Source of the DNA: Pseudomonas sp. GM80
GTDB taxonomy: Bacteria > Pseudomonadota > Gammaproteobacteria > Pseudomonadales > Pseudomonadaceae
Direction of reading: 5' to 3'
DNA length: 64,000 nt
Assembly (NCBI RefSeq): GCF_000282515.1
Contig: NZ_AKJD01000094.1
Coordinates: 31,359-95,358 of the forward strand
The notes below the pieces were generated by a model, which did not search any database, had not been told where the DNA came from, and saw nothing but the letters and a program-made list of their open reading frames with translations. Both the position numbers and the translations under genes were made by a program. This document shows, in pieces, positions 44,693 to 53,438 of this stretch (the first letter of the stretch is position 1; each line of letters begins with the position of its first letter).

Positions 44693-45676
44693 TCAGCGAT
44701 TGACGTCTACCACAACCCGTCCGCGCAGCTGTCCCGCGAGCAGTTTTGGCGCTGCGTCGATCGCTTCGCTCAAGGCGATTTCGTGACTGATCAATGACAA
44801 CAAGGCGAAGTCCAGATCCCTCGCTAAACGATCCCAGGCGTGCAAACGTCGCGCCTTTGGCTGGTTGACACTATTAATCCCGGCCAGCGTAACGCCACGC
44901 AAAATGAACGGCGCCACGGACGCCGGAAAATCCATGCCCTGAGCCAGACCGCACGCAGCAACCGTGCCTTCGGCGCGTGTACTGGCGCAGGCATTCGCCA
45001 GTGTGTGGCTGCCGACAGAGTCGATCACCGCCGCCCAGCGTTCTTTGGCCAAGGGTTTGCCCGGCTCGGACAACGTGGCGCGATCAATGATTTCGCTGGC
45101 GCCCAATTGCCGCAGATATTCATGCTCGGACACCCGGCCAGTGGACGCTACCACGCGATAGCCGAGCTGGCTGAGCAGCGCGATGGCGAAACTGCCCACA
45201 CCGCCATTGGCGCCCGTGACCAGCACCTCGCCCTGATCCGGCGTCACGCCGTTGCGCTCCAGCGCCAGAATGCACAGCATCGCCGTATAACCCGCGGTGC
45301 CGATGGCCATCGCTTGCGCTGCGGTAAAGGCTTTGGGCAACGGGATCAACCAGTCGCCATTGAGCCGGGCTTTCTGTGCCAACCCGCCCCAATGGTTTTC
45401 GCCCACTCCCCAACCATTGAGCAGCACCTGGTCGCCGACTTTATAGTCCGGGTGCGAGCTGACCTCGACCGTTCCGGCCAGATCGATCCCCGGCACCATC
45501 GGAAACTTGCGCACCACCGGGCTGCTGCCGGTAATCGCCAGACCATCCTTGAAATTCAGCGTGCTGTAGGCGACGCGCACGGTTACATCGCCTTCGGGCA
45601 ACTGATCGTCATTGAGTTGTTGAAGATTGGCGCGATAACCGCTGTCGTCTTTGTCGATCACAATGGCATTGAACAT
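44693..45676 (-). CDS. acuI: Acrylyl-CoA reductase/YhdH-type quinone oxidoreductase
   Basis: A 327-residue zinc-free medium-chain dehydrogenase: MFNAIVIDKDDSGYRANLQQ start, the NADPH site VLVTGANGGVGSFAIALL near residue 150, and MVPGIDLAGTVEVS. This subfamily (YhdH/AcuI) reduces acryloyl-CoA to propionyl-CoA. The start at 45676 has GAGG 6 bases upstream; the frame is open to 45865 but enters the promoter of the divergent gene. Confidence 0.88.
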   Translation of the reverse strand: MFNAIVIDKDDSGYRANLQQLNDDQLPEGDVTVRVAYSTLNFKDGLAITGSSPVVRKFPMVPGIDLAGTVEVSSHPDYKVGDQVLLNGWGVGENHWGGLAQKARLNGDWLIPLPKAFTAAQAMAIGTAGYTAMLCILALERNGVTPDQGEVLVTGANGGVGSFAIALLSQLGYRVVASTGRVSEHEYLRQLGASEIIDRATLSEPGKPLAKERWAAVIDSVGSHTLANACASTRAEGTVAACGLAQGMDFPASVAPFILRGVTLAGINSVNQPKARRLHAWDRLARDLDFALLSLISHEIALSEAIDAAPKLLAGQLRGRVVVDVNR

Positions 45677-45864
45677 GATGGCCTCGCAGGACGGATTTTC
45701 AGAATGTGGTGCCTTGAAATACCACATCGCAACACATTGCCACACTCGACTTTCTGCCAATCCGCGAATCGACCGGGTATTTCCATGACGGGCGACTATG
45801 CTTTTTCGACGACCGTGGATTCGCGGTTTTTTCCCAGGCAAACGGTCTGTCGATGGAGCTGACA

Positions 45865-48315
45865 ATGTCTTACCCGCGTGCGCTTTTAATGATGTTGATG
45901 GTGGGTCTGCTGAGCGCTGGCAATACCTGGGCGGCGCCTGCCAGCAAGGCTAACGAGGCGGCACCGAGCGAGCCGGCCTGGCCTCAGGTCATCACCAGCG
46001 GTAAGGCCAAACTGACGGTGTACCAGCCGCAACTCGACAGTTGGGATGGCTACACCCTGAACGCGCGCGCCGCCGTCGAAGCCAGTGGTGCCGATGGCAA
46101 GTCCACCTACGGTATCGTCCAGTTCAGTGCCCACACACTCGTCGACAAGGCCACGCGCTGGGTCGCGCTCGACCAGTACAAGATCATCAAGGCGGATTTC
46201 CCGGCGGATGCCAGTCAATCGCAGACCTGGCTCGCGGCCCTGCAGAAAGACGCCGACAGTCGCAAGAAAACCATTTCGCTGGATCAACTGGAAGCCGCCG
46301 TCGGCGTGCTCTCGGCAGAACAGAAAGCCGACAGCGCGCCACTGGAAAATACCCCGCCCACCATCGTCAGTTCCGATGTCCCGGCGCTGCTGGTGTACAT
46401 CGACGGCGATGCGGCGTATCGGCCTGTCGAAGGCACCGACTTGCAGCGCGTGATCAACACGCGTCCGCTGCTGCTCAAGGATGCGCAAGGCAAACACTAT
46501 CTGCATGTCTTCGATGGCTGGATGGTTGCCGACCGGTTGAACGGTGATTACGCCCGCCTGCCCTCGCCACCGGCTGATCTGGAGCAAGCCAAACAGGCCG
46601 CTATCAAGAGTCGGCAAGTCGATTTGCTGACCGGTCAGAGTGATCCCAAAGACAAGGTCCCCAGCCTGGCTAAACCGCCGCAACCGAAAATTTTTCTCGC
46701 CACCACACCTACCGAACTGCTCGTCACCGATGGCGCCGCGCAATGGTTGCCGATTCAGGGCACCCGCCTGTTGTACGTGAGCAACACCACCGGACACATC
46801 TTCAAGGAGATTGGCGACCAGAACAGTTACGTGCTGATCTCCGGGCGCTGGTTCCGCGCCAATGACATGAAGGGACCATGGACGTTTACCCCGGCGGATA
46901 AACTGCCTGCAGATTTCGCCAACATTCCCGATGACAGCCCGAAAGAGAACGTCAAAGCCTCGGTAGCCGGCACCCCGCAAGCCAAGGAAGCCGCCATTGC
47001 TGCGACGATTCCGCAGACTTCGGCAATCAAGAAAAGCGCTGTGAAAATGACCGCGCCACAGTTCGATGGCGAGCCACAACTCAAAGCCATCAACAGCACG
47101 CCATTGCAATACGTGGTCAACAGCGCCACGCCGATTATCCGCGTCGACAACGCCAGTTGGTACGCGGTGGAAAACGGTATCTGGTTCACCTCCACCACGG
47201 TCAACGGCCCCTGGGTTGTGGCCGGCGCCGTGCCGGCAGTGATCTACTCGATTCCGCCAAGCTCGCCCATGCATTACCTCACCTACGTCAAAGTCTACGA
47301 GGCCAGCGGCGACACCGTGGTGGTCGGTTACACCCCCGGTTACCAGGGTTCCAATCTGGACCCGGCCACCGGCGTCGTGGTCTATGGCACCGGTTATCCG
47401 TATACGCCGTGGGTGGGTAACGTCTGGTATGGGCCGCCCGTCACTTACGGCTTCGGTGTCGCCATCCGCTACACACCCTGGACAGGCTGGACGTTCGGTT
47501 TCGGTTTCGGCTGGAGCTGGGGAGGCAGCACGGTCGCGATGGGTTGGGGATGGGGCGCCTATCCGTGGTGGGGCAATTACGGCTGGGGTTACGCCTGGGG
47601 CCCGCACTTGTATCCCGCGCCGCTGGCGTGGGGCGGCGCGGCTTACGGTTATCACGGTGGCGCAGTGGCCTGGGGGCCCGGCGGCTGGGCAGGTACCACC
47701 GGCAATATTTATCATCAGTGGGGAGATCGAGCGACTGTCAGCCGCTACGGCGCAGGTTATAACGCCTGGACGGGCAATCGCTGGGCCGGTCAGGTCGGTT
47801 CCTCCTACAACTCGCGCACCGGGGTCGCCGCTGCCGGGCAACGTGGCGCAGTACACAACGTCTACACCGGTAACTACGCCGCCGGGCGCAGCGGTGAAAT
47901 GGTCGGCCCGAACGGTGGGGCGATCGCCGGTGGCCGCGTGACTGCGGGCAATGTGCGCAACGGTACGCAAGTGACGGCCAATCGCGGCGCGGTCTACAAC
48001 CCGAACACCGGCAACACCACGCAATTCGGCGGTATCCATGGACGTAACGGCGGTGCCGCGCACATCGGTGACAACGTTTACGCCGGCCACGATGGCAACG
48101 TGTACAAGAAGACCGACAACGGTTGGCAGTCAATGGTCGGGGGCGGCGGCACACGAACAGCACCGATCAACAACAATGTGCAATTGCAGAACCTCAACCG
48201 TGAATCCGCTGCACGCAATTTTGGTAACCAGCGCACCAACAACTTTCACAACTCTTCGCAATTCATGAACCATTCGTTTGGCGGCGGTGGAGGTGGCGGT
48301 TTTCACCGACGCTGA
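45865..48315 (+). CDS. Exported Gly/Trp-rich protein of unknown function
   Basis: An 816-residue protein. MSYPRALLMMLMVGLLSAGN then TWAAPA is a Sec signal peptide (cleavage near residue 24). The first ~480 residues are soluble with repeats of the form DGAAQWLPIQGTRLLYVSNT (LY/W-type phrases seen in families annotated as carbohydrate-binding V/XII). Residues ~500-610 are extremely Gly-, Trp- and Tyr-rich (for example GWGWGAYPWWGNYGWGYAWG); the C-terminal third is Gly/Asn-rich with recurring AVHNVYTGNYAAGRSG-like units and ends in a poly-Gly stretch. GGAG precedes the ATG at 45865. It is divergent from acuI. Extracellular or envelope location is likely; function is not known. Confidence 0.85.
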   Translation: MSYPRALLMMLMVGLLSAGNTWAAPASKANEAAPSEPAWPQVITSGKAKLTVYQPQLDSWDGYTLNARAAVEASGADGKSTYGIVQFSAHTLVDKATRWVALDQYKIIKADFPADASQSQTWLAALQKDADSRKKTISLDQLEAAVGVLSAEQKADSAPLENTPPTIVSSDVPALLVYIDGDAAYRPVEGTDLQRVINTRPLLLKDAQGKHYLHVFDGWMVADRLNGDYARLPSPPADLEQAKQAAIKSRQVDLLTGQSDPKDKVPSLAKPPQPKIFLATTPTELLVTDGAAQWLPIQGTRLLYVSNTTGHIFKEIGDQNSYVLISGRWFRANDMKGPWTFTPADKLPADFANIPDDSPKENVKASVAGTPQAKEAAIAATIPQTSAIKKSAVKMTAPQFDGEPQLKAINSTPLQYVVNSATPIIRVDNASWYAVENGIWFTSTTVNGPWVVAGAVPAVIYSIPPSSPMHYLTYVKVYEASGDTVVVGYTPGYQGSNLDPATGVVVYGTGYPYTPWVGNVWYGPPVTYGFGVAIRYTPWTGWTFGFGFGWSWGGSTVAMGWGWGAYPWWGNYGWGYAWGPHLYPAPLAWGGAAYGYHGGAVAWGPGGWAGTTGNIYHQWGDRATVSRYGAGYNAWTGNRWAGQVGSSYNSRTGVAAAGQRGAVHNVYTGNYAAGRSGEMVGPNGGAIAGGRVTAGNVRNGTQVTANRGAVYNPNTGNTTQFGGIHGRNGGAAHIGDNVYAGHDGNVYKKTDNGWQSMVGGGGTRTAPINNNVQLQNLNRESAARNFGNQRTNNFHNSSQFMNHSFGGGGGGGFHRR

Positions 48316-48415
48316 AAACCTGAACAACAGGTTCTGAATTTCGAACTGGCTCTGAGCCGGGTTTTACTGTTAAAAAACCGGCTCTGCCCGTTTCGTTGTT
48401 CGGAGAACCGCTGTC

Positions 48416-49495
48416 ATGAGCCAATGGCCCGATACCCGCATTCTTGATCTTTTCGGCATCGAAGTGCCGATCATTCAGGCGCCGATGGCCGGTGCGACGA
48501 ACGCATCCATGGTGATCGCCGTGTGCAACGCCGGTGGCCTCGGCTCTATGCCGGCGGCGATGCTGAGCATCGAGCAATTGCGCGAAGCCCTGCAGACCAT
48601 TCGTCAACACACCACCAAACCGTTCAACGTCAATTTCTTCTGCCATCAGCCTCCAGCGGCGGATGAGCAACGCGCCAGTGACTGGAAGAATCTGCTGGAA
48701 CCTTACTACCGTGAACTGGGCGTCGATTTTGATGCGCCGACGCCGGTGTCCAACCGCGCGCCATTCGATGCGGCGGCATGCGAAGTGCTGGAAGAGTTTC
48801 GCCCGCAGGTGGTGAGCTTTCACTTCGGTCTGCCGGAGCAATCCTTGCTTGATCGGGTCAAGGCCACGGGAGCGAAAATTCTGTCCTCGGCCACCACTGT
48901 CGAAGAAGCCGTATGGCTGGAGCACAACGGTTGTGATGCGGTCATCGCCATGGGCTATGAGGCTGGCGGTCATCGCGGGATGTTTCTCAGTGAAGATTTG
49001 AGCAGCCAGGTCGGCACGTTTGCGCTGCTGCCGCAGGTCGTCGATGCCGTGAGTGTGCCGGTGATTGCCGCCGGGGCTATTGCTGATCCTCGGGGTGTCG
49101 CGGCAGCATTCATGTTGGGCGCAGCTGCGGTGCAAGTGGGCACGGCCTATCTGTTCACGCCAGAAGCGAAGGTCAGTGCCGCGCATCACCAGGCCCTGCG
49201 TTCTGCCAAAGAAAGTGAAACCGCCGTCACCAATCTTTTTACCGGTCGCCCGGCGCGGGGTATTCTCAACCGCGTGATGCGCGAGCTGGGCCCGATGTCG
49301 CCGGCGGCACCGGCCTTTCCGTTGGCCGGAGGCGCGTTGATGCCATTGCGGGCGAAAAACGAATCGCAGTTTGCCAACCTCTGGGCCGGACAGGCATTCA
49401 CGTTGGGTCGCGATGTCAGCAGCGCGGAGCTGACACGGCAATTGGCCGAGGGTGGACTGCAGAAACTGACTCAGGGTCAAGAGCGATCACGATGA
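48416..49495 (+). CDS. Nitronate monooxygenase (NMO/2-nitropropane dioxygenase family)
   Basis: A 359-residue FMN enzyme with a TIM-barrel fold. IIQAPMAGATNASMVIAVCN at residues 18-37, the flavin-phosphate stretch MGYEAGGHRGMFL and VPVIAAGAIADPRGVAAAF mark the family, which detoxifies nitronates such as propionate-3-nitronate. The ATG is 7 bases after the end of a purine-rich site. It stands between the exported Gly/Trp protein and the mod operon. Confidence 0.92.
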   Translation: MSQWPDTRILDLFGIEVPIIQAPMAGATNASMVIAVCNAGGLGSMPAAMLSIEQLREALQTIRQHTTKPFNVNFFCHQPPAADEQRASDWKNLLEPYYRELGVDFDAPTPVSNRAPFDAAACEVLEEFRPQVVSFHFGLPEQSLLDRVKATGAKILSSATTVEEAVWLEHNGCDAVIAMGYEAGGHRGMFLSEDLSSQVGTFALLPQVVDAVSVPVIAAGAIADPRGVAAAFMLGAAAVQVGTAYLFTPEAKVSAAHHQALRSAKESETAVTNLFTGRPARGILNRVMRELGPMSPAAPAFPLAGGALMPLRAKNESQFANLWAGQAFTLGRDVSSAELTRQLAEGGLQKLTQGQERSR

Positions 49496-49550
49496 GCGAT
49501 GCCACCCCTGTTGGCATTGCTTAAAGCAACACTTTCCGTTTAGCGGCATT

Positions 49551-49576
49551 TCGCTATATATTTCGCTATATAGCGA
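49551..49576. promoter_or_regulatory. ModE-type operator upstream of modA
   Basis: Half-sites TCGCTATATA (49551-49560) and TATATAGCGA (49567-49576) are perfect complements around six bases, matching the ModE consensus. It lies 75 bases before modA, so molybdate-bound ModE would repress modABC. No modE is in the window. Confidence 0.88.
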
Positions 49577-49650
49577 TTTCACCCCTCGCATCGGGCGGTC
49601 CACCTCCAACAATAACTGCCCTCTGCACACGCCAACAACGGAGCTGTTAC

Positions 49651-50418
49651 ATGACCATTCGTGCCTCACGTTTTGCCCCTACCTGCCTGGCCACCTTGTT
49701 GGCGGTGTTTGCCGTCGGTGCCGCCCAGGCTGATGAAGTGCAAGTGGCTGTCGCAGCCAACTTCACCGCACCGATCCAGGCGATCGCCGCCGATTTCGAA
49801 AAAGACACCGGGCACAAACTGGTCGCAGCCTACGGCGCCACCGGTCAGTTCTACACCCAGATCAAAAACGGCGCGCCGTTTGAAGTGTTCCTCTCGGCAG
49901 ACGACACCACTCCGGAAAAACTCGAGAAGGAAGGCGATACCGTCAAAGGCTCGCGCTTCACTTACGCCATCGGCACCCTGGCGCTGTGGTCGGCGAAAGA
50001 AGGTTACGTTGACGCCAAAGGCGAAGTTCTGAAAAAGAACGAATACCAGCACCTGTCTATCGCCAATCCAAAAGCGGCGCCATACGGTCTGGCTGCCACC
50101 CAAGTACTGGAAAAGCTCAAGCTGACCGAAGCAACCAAAACCAAAATCGTTGAAGGCCAGAACATCACTCAGGCCTACCAGTTTGTTTCCACCGGTAACG
50201 CCGAGCTGGGCTTCGTTGCTCTGTCGCAGATCTTCAAGGATGGCAAAGTCACCAGCGGCTCGGCGTGGATCGTGCCGGCCAGCATGCACGACCCGATCAA
50301 ACAGGACGCGGTAATCCTCAACAAAGGCAAAGACAACGCCGCTGCCAAGGCCCTGGTTGAATACCTCAAAGGCCCGAAAGCCGCTGCGGTGATCAAGTCT
50401 TACGGCTATCAGCTCTAA
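49651..50418 (+). CDS. modA: Molybdate ABC transporter, substrate-binding protein
   Basis: A 255-residue periplasmic protein with signal peptide MTIRASRFAPTCLATLLAVF ending AQA near residue 26. It starts the mature part with VQVAVAANFTAPIQAIAADF and has the oxyanion-binding GATGQFYTQIKNGAPFEVFL. It binds molybdate/tungstate. First gene of modABC; modB starts on the next base after its stop. Confidence 0.97.
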   Translation: MTIRASRFAPTCLATLLAVFAVGAAQADEVQVAVAANFTAPIQAIAADFEKDTGHKLVAAYGATGQFYTQIKNGAPFEVFLSADDTTPEKLEKEGDTVKGSRFTYAIGTLALWSAKEGYVDAKGEVLKKNEYQHLSIANPKAAPYGLAATQVLEKLKLTEATKTKIVEGQNITQAYQFVSTGNAELGFVALSQIFKDGKVTSGSAWIVPASMHDPIKQDAVILNKGKDNAAAKALVEYLKGPKAAAVIKSYGYQL

Positions 50419-51099
50419 ATGTCGCTGACGAGTGCCGATTTCGCGGCGATCTGGCTGACCCTGAAACTGGCGTCCCTGACCACCGCGATCCTGCTGGTGG
50501 TCGGCACTCCGATTGCCCTGTGGTTGTCGCGCACCCGTTCCTGGTTGCGCGGCCCGATCGGGGCGATCGTCGCCCTGCCCCTCGTGTTGCCGCCGACCGT
50601 GATCGGCTTTTACCTGCTGTTGATGATGGGCCCGCACGGCTTTCTCGGCCAGTTCACCCAATGGCTGGGCCTGGGCACCCTGACGTTCAGCTTCACTGGG
50701 CTGGTAATCGGTTCGGTGATCTATTCCATGCCGTTCGTGGTGCAACCGTTGCAAAACGCGTTCTCGGCGATCGGCACCCGCCCACTGGAAGTGGCCGCGA
50801 CCTTGCGCGCCAATCCATGGGACACTTTTTTCAGCGTGATTCTGCCGCTCGCTCGCCCAGGATTTGTCACGGCGGCGATCCTCGGGTTCGCGCACACCGT
50901 CGGTGAATTCGGCGTCGTGCTGATGATCGGCGGCAACATCCCCGACAAGACTCGCGTGGTTTCGGTGCAGATCTACGATCACGTCGAAGCCATGGAATAC
51001 GCGCAAGCGCACTGGCTGGCCGGTGCGATGCTGGTGTTTTCGTTCCTGGTGTTGCTGGCGCTGTACTCCAGCCGCAAGACTCGCGCTGGCTGGAGCTGA
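50419..51099 (+). CDS. modB: Molybdate ABC transporter, permease
   Basis: A 226-residue inner-membrane permease with five to six helices and the cytoplasmic EAA loop in EVAATLRANPWDTFFSVILP near residue 115-135, the contact to ModC. VGEFGVVLMIGGNIPDKTR is the conserved ModB C-terminal stretch. Start ATG abuts the modA stop; modC follows 3 bases after, so translation is coupled. Confidence 0.97.
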   Translation: MSLTSADFAAIWLTLKLASLTTAILLVVGTPIALWLSRTRSWLRGPIGAIVALPLVLPPTVIGFYLLLMMGPHGFLGQFTQWLGLGTLTFSFTGLVIGSVIYSMPFVVQPLQNAFSAIGTRPLEVAATLRANPWDTFFSVILPLARPGFVTAAILGFAHTVGEFGVVLMIGGNIPDKTRVVSVQIYDHVEAMEYAQAHWLAGAMLVFSFLVLLALYSSRKTRAGWS

Positions 51100-51102
51100 T
51101 CA

Positions 51103-52182
51103 ATGATCGATGCACGTCTGCAACTGGCTTATTCCGGCTTCAACCTCGACGTCGACCTGCATTTGCCGGGTCGCGGCGTCTCCGCGCTGTTCGGCCATTC
51201 CGGCTCAGGCAAGACCACTTGCCTGCGTTGCATTGCCGGGCTTGAACGCGCCGAACACGGTTTCGTGCAAATCAACGACGAAATCTGGCAGGACAGCGAT
51301 AACGGCATTTTTGTCCCGCCACACAAGCGCGCACTGGGTTATGTGTTTCAGGAAGCCAGCCTGTTTCCACACTTGTCCGTGCTGGCCAATCTGCAATTCG
51401 GCCTCAAGCGCATTGCCAGATCCCAGCGTCGCGTCGACATGGCGCAAGCCACCGAACTGCTCGGCATTGGCCATTTACTTGAACGTCATCCGCAGCATTT
51501 GTCCGGGGGTGAACGCCAGCGGGTCGGCATCGCCCGCGCCTTGCTAACCAGTCCGAAACTGCTGCTGATGGACGAACCCCTCGCCGCGCTCGACAGCCAG
51601 CGCAAAAACGAAATCCTCCCATACCTGCAACGCCTGCACGACGAACTGGATATTCCGGTGCTGTACGTCAGCCACGCGCAGGACGAAGTGGCCCGTCTGG
51701 CCGATCACCTGGTGTTGCTCAGCGAAGGCAAAGCGCTGGCCAGTGGCCCGATCGGCGAAACCCTTGCGCGCCTCGACCTGCCGATGGCCATGGGTGATGA
51801 CGCGGGCGTGATCATCGAGGGGCAAGTCAGTGCCTACGATGCGCAGTATCAATTGCTCAGCCTGCAACTGCCCGCGACCGCAATGAACATCCGCGTGACG
51901 CACGCACCGATGTCAGTGGGCCAGGCCCTGCGCTGCAAGGTGCACGCGCGCGACATCAGTCTGACTCTGCAAAACAACGAACTCAGCAGCATCCTCAATC
52001 GCCTGCCGGTCACAGTGGTCAGCGAGCAGGCGGCGGACAACGCCGCGCATGTGCTGATCCGTCTCGACGCCGGCGGGACGCCGTTGCTGGCACGGATCAC
52101 ACGGTTCTCCCGGGATCAGTTGGGCGTGCATCCGGGCCAGCAACTCTGGGCGCAGATCAAGGCTGTTGCCGTACTCGCGTAA
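51103..52182 (+). CDS. modC: Molybdate ABC transporter, ATP-binding protein
   Basis: A 359-residue ATPase: Walker A GHSGSGKTTCLRCIAG near residue 31, Q-loop, signature LSGGERQRVGIARAL, Walker B LLLMDEPLAALDSQ and an H-loop (VLYVSHAQDEV). The C-terminal ~70 residues form a Mop-type molybdate-binding regulatory domain (VSEQAADNAAHVLIRLD). It energises ModB; in pseudomonads and E. coli the Mop domain senses intracellular molybdate. Confidence 0.96.
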   Translation: MIDARLQLAYSGFNLDVDLHLPGRGVSALFGHSGSGKTTCLRCIAGLERAEHGFVQINDEIWQDSDNGIFVPPHKRALGYVFQEASLFPHLSVLANLQFGLKRIARSQRRVDMAQATELLGIGHLLERHPQHLSGGERQRVGIARALLTSPKLLLMDEPLAALDSQRKNEILPYLQRLHDELDIPVLYVSHAQDEVARLADHLVLLSEGKALASGPIGETLARLDLPMAMGDDAGVIIEGQVSAYDAQYQLLSLQLPATAMNIRVTHAPMSVGQALRCKVHARDISLTLQNNELSSILNRLPVTVVSEQAADNAAHVLIRLDAGGTPLLARITRFSRDQLGVHPGQQLWAQIKAVAVLA

Positions 52183-52254
52183 ATCATTCGGCACCACGGC
52201 AACGGCGCGCGGTCAATCGTTATACAGACCACCGCGCCACCGAAGGAAGCCGCC

Positions 52255-53292
52255 ATGCCCGATACCGAGTTGATCGATGCTCTGCCATCCGACCTGCACT
52301 ATGTCGATGACACGCAGCCCGGTATCACCCGCAAGAAACTGCGCGGCAAGTTCAGTTATTTCGAGCCGTCCGGCCAGCGCATCACCGACCCCGACGAGAT
52401 CAAACGCATCAACGCCCTCGCCGTGCCGCCGGCTTACACCAATGTGTGGATCTGCCCCGACCCGCGGGGCCATCTGCAAGCGACCGGCCGTGATGCCCGT
52501 GGCCGCAAGCAATATCGCTATCACTCGCGCTGGCGCGAAGTGCGCGATGCTGACAAGTATTCGCGTCTGCGTGAATTTGGGCTGGCATTGCCAAAACTGC
52601 GCAAGCAACTGGAAACGCTGCTGGAGGCACCTGGGTTCAGTCGCGACAAGGTCATGGCCACAGTGATCACCTTGCTCGACGCCACGCTCATTCGCGTCGG
52701 CAATACGCAGTACGCCCGTGACAACCGCTCTTATGGTCTGACCACGCTGCGCAGCCGCCACGTTGAAGTCAACGGCAGTGCGATCCTGTTTCAGTTTCGC
52801 GGCAAAAGCGGCATCGAACACCAGATCACCGTCAAGGATCGGCGCCTGGCGCGCATCATCAAGCGCTGCCTGGAGATTCCCGGGCAAAACCTGTTTCAGT
52901 ACCTGGATGAAAACGGTGAGCGACACACAGTCAGCTCTTCGGACGTCAACGCCTACCTGCAAACGCTCACCGGCGCCGACTTCACCGCCAAGGATTACCG
53001 CACCTGGGCCGGCAGCGCCCTCGCATTGGCGGTGCTGCGAGAGCTGAGCCATGAGACGGAGACCGAAGCCAAGCGGCATGTGGTGGAGATGGTCAAGGGT
53101 GTCGCCAAGCAACTGGGCAATACGCCTGCGGTGTGTCGCAAGTGCTACATCCACCCCGCCGTGGTGGAAAAATTCATGCTCGGCGCCCTCGCCGAATTAC
53201 CGCGACCGCGCATTCGCAAAGGCTTGCGTGCTGAGGAAGTGGCGCTGGCAATGTTTCTCGAACGCATGAGCGAGATGACAGACACGCCTTGA
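52255..53292 (+). CDS. DNA topoisomerase IB
   Basis: A 345-residue type IB (poxvirus-like) topoisomerase that relaxes supercoils through a 3'-phosphotyrosyl intermediate. Residues DKYSRLREFGLALPKLRKQL and LIRVGNTQYARDNRSYGLTT fit the family's catalytic Arg and Lys region; FQFRGKSGIEHQITVKDRRL, the ACTIVE-site-type RTWAGSALALAVL and the Tyr in VCRKCYIHPAVVEKF complete it. This group is common in Pseudomonas chromosomes. It is followed by an ABC-F gene. Confidence 0.93.
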   Translation: MPDTELIDALPSDLHYVDDTQPGITRKKLRGKFSYFEPSGQRITDPDEIKRINALAVPPAYTNVWICPDPRGHLQATGRDARGRKQYRYHSRWREVRDADKYSRLREFGLALPKLRKQLETLLEAPGFSRDKVMATVITLLDATLIRVGNTQYARDNRSYGLTTLRSRHVEVNGSAILFQFRGKSGIEHQITVKDRRLARIIKRCLEIPGQNLFQYLDENGERHTVSSSDVNAYLQTLTGADFTAKDYRTWAGSALALAVLRELSHETETEAKRHVVEMVKGVAKQLGNTPAVCRKCYIHPAVVEKFMLGALAELPRPRIRKGLRAEEVALAMFLERMSEMTDTP

Positions 53293-53438
53293 TCGATTGC
53301 CCATCGTCCTCTAGGCTAGCCACCTTTCCCTCTCCCAGGACGACCGCAGAAGTGAACAACCCGGCCCTTTAAAAATGCATTCGCGACACGTCGTCAACGG
53401 CGCGTGTCAGTTTTCACGACATTTTTCTGGAGGTGCCG

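Noticed and set aside
45886..48090. 734-aa minus-strand ORF opposite the Gly/Trp-rich gene
   Set aside because: Antisense shadow favoured by GC-rich codons; the plus strand has a signal peptide and Shine-Dalgarno.
49666..51012. 448-aa minus-strand ORF over modA/modB
   Set aside because: Mirror of two well-defined mod genes.
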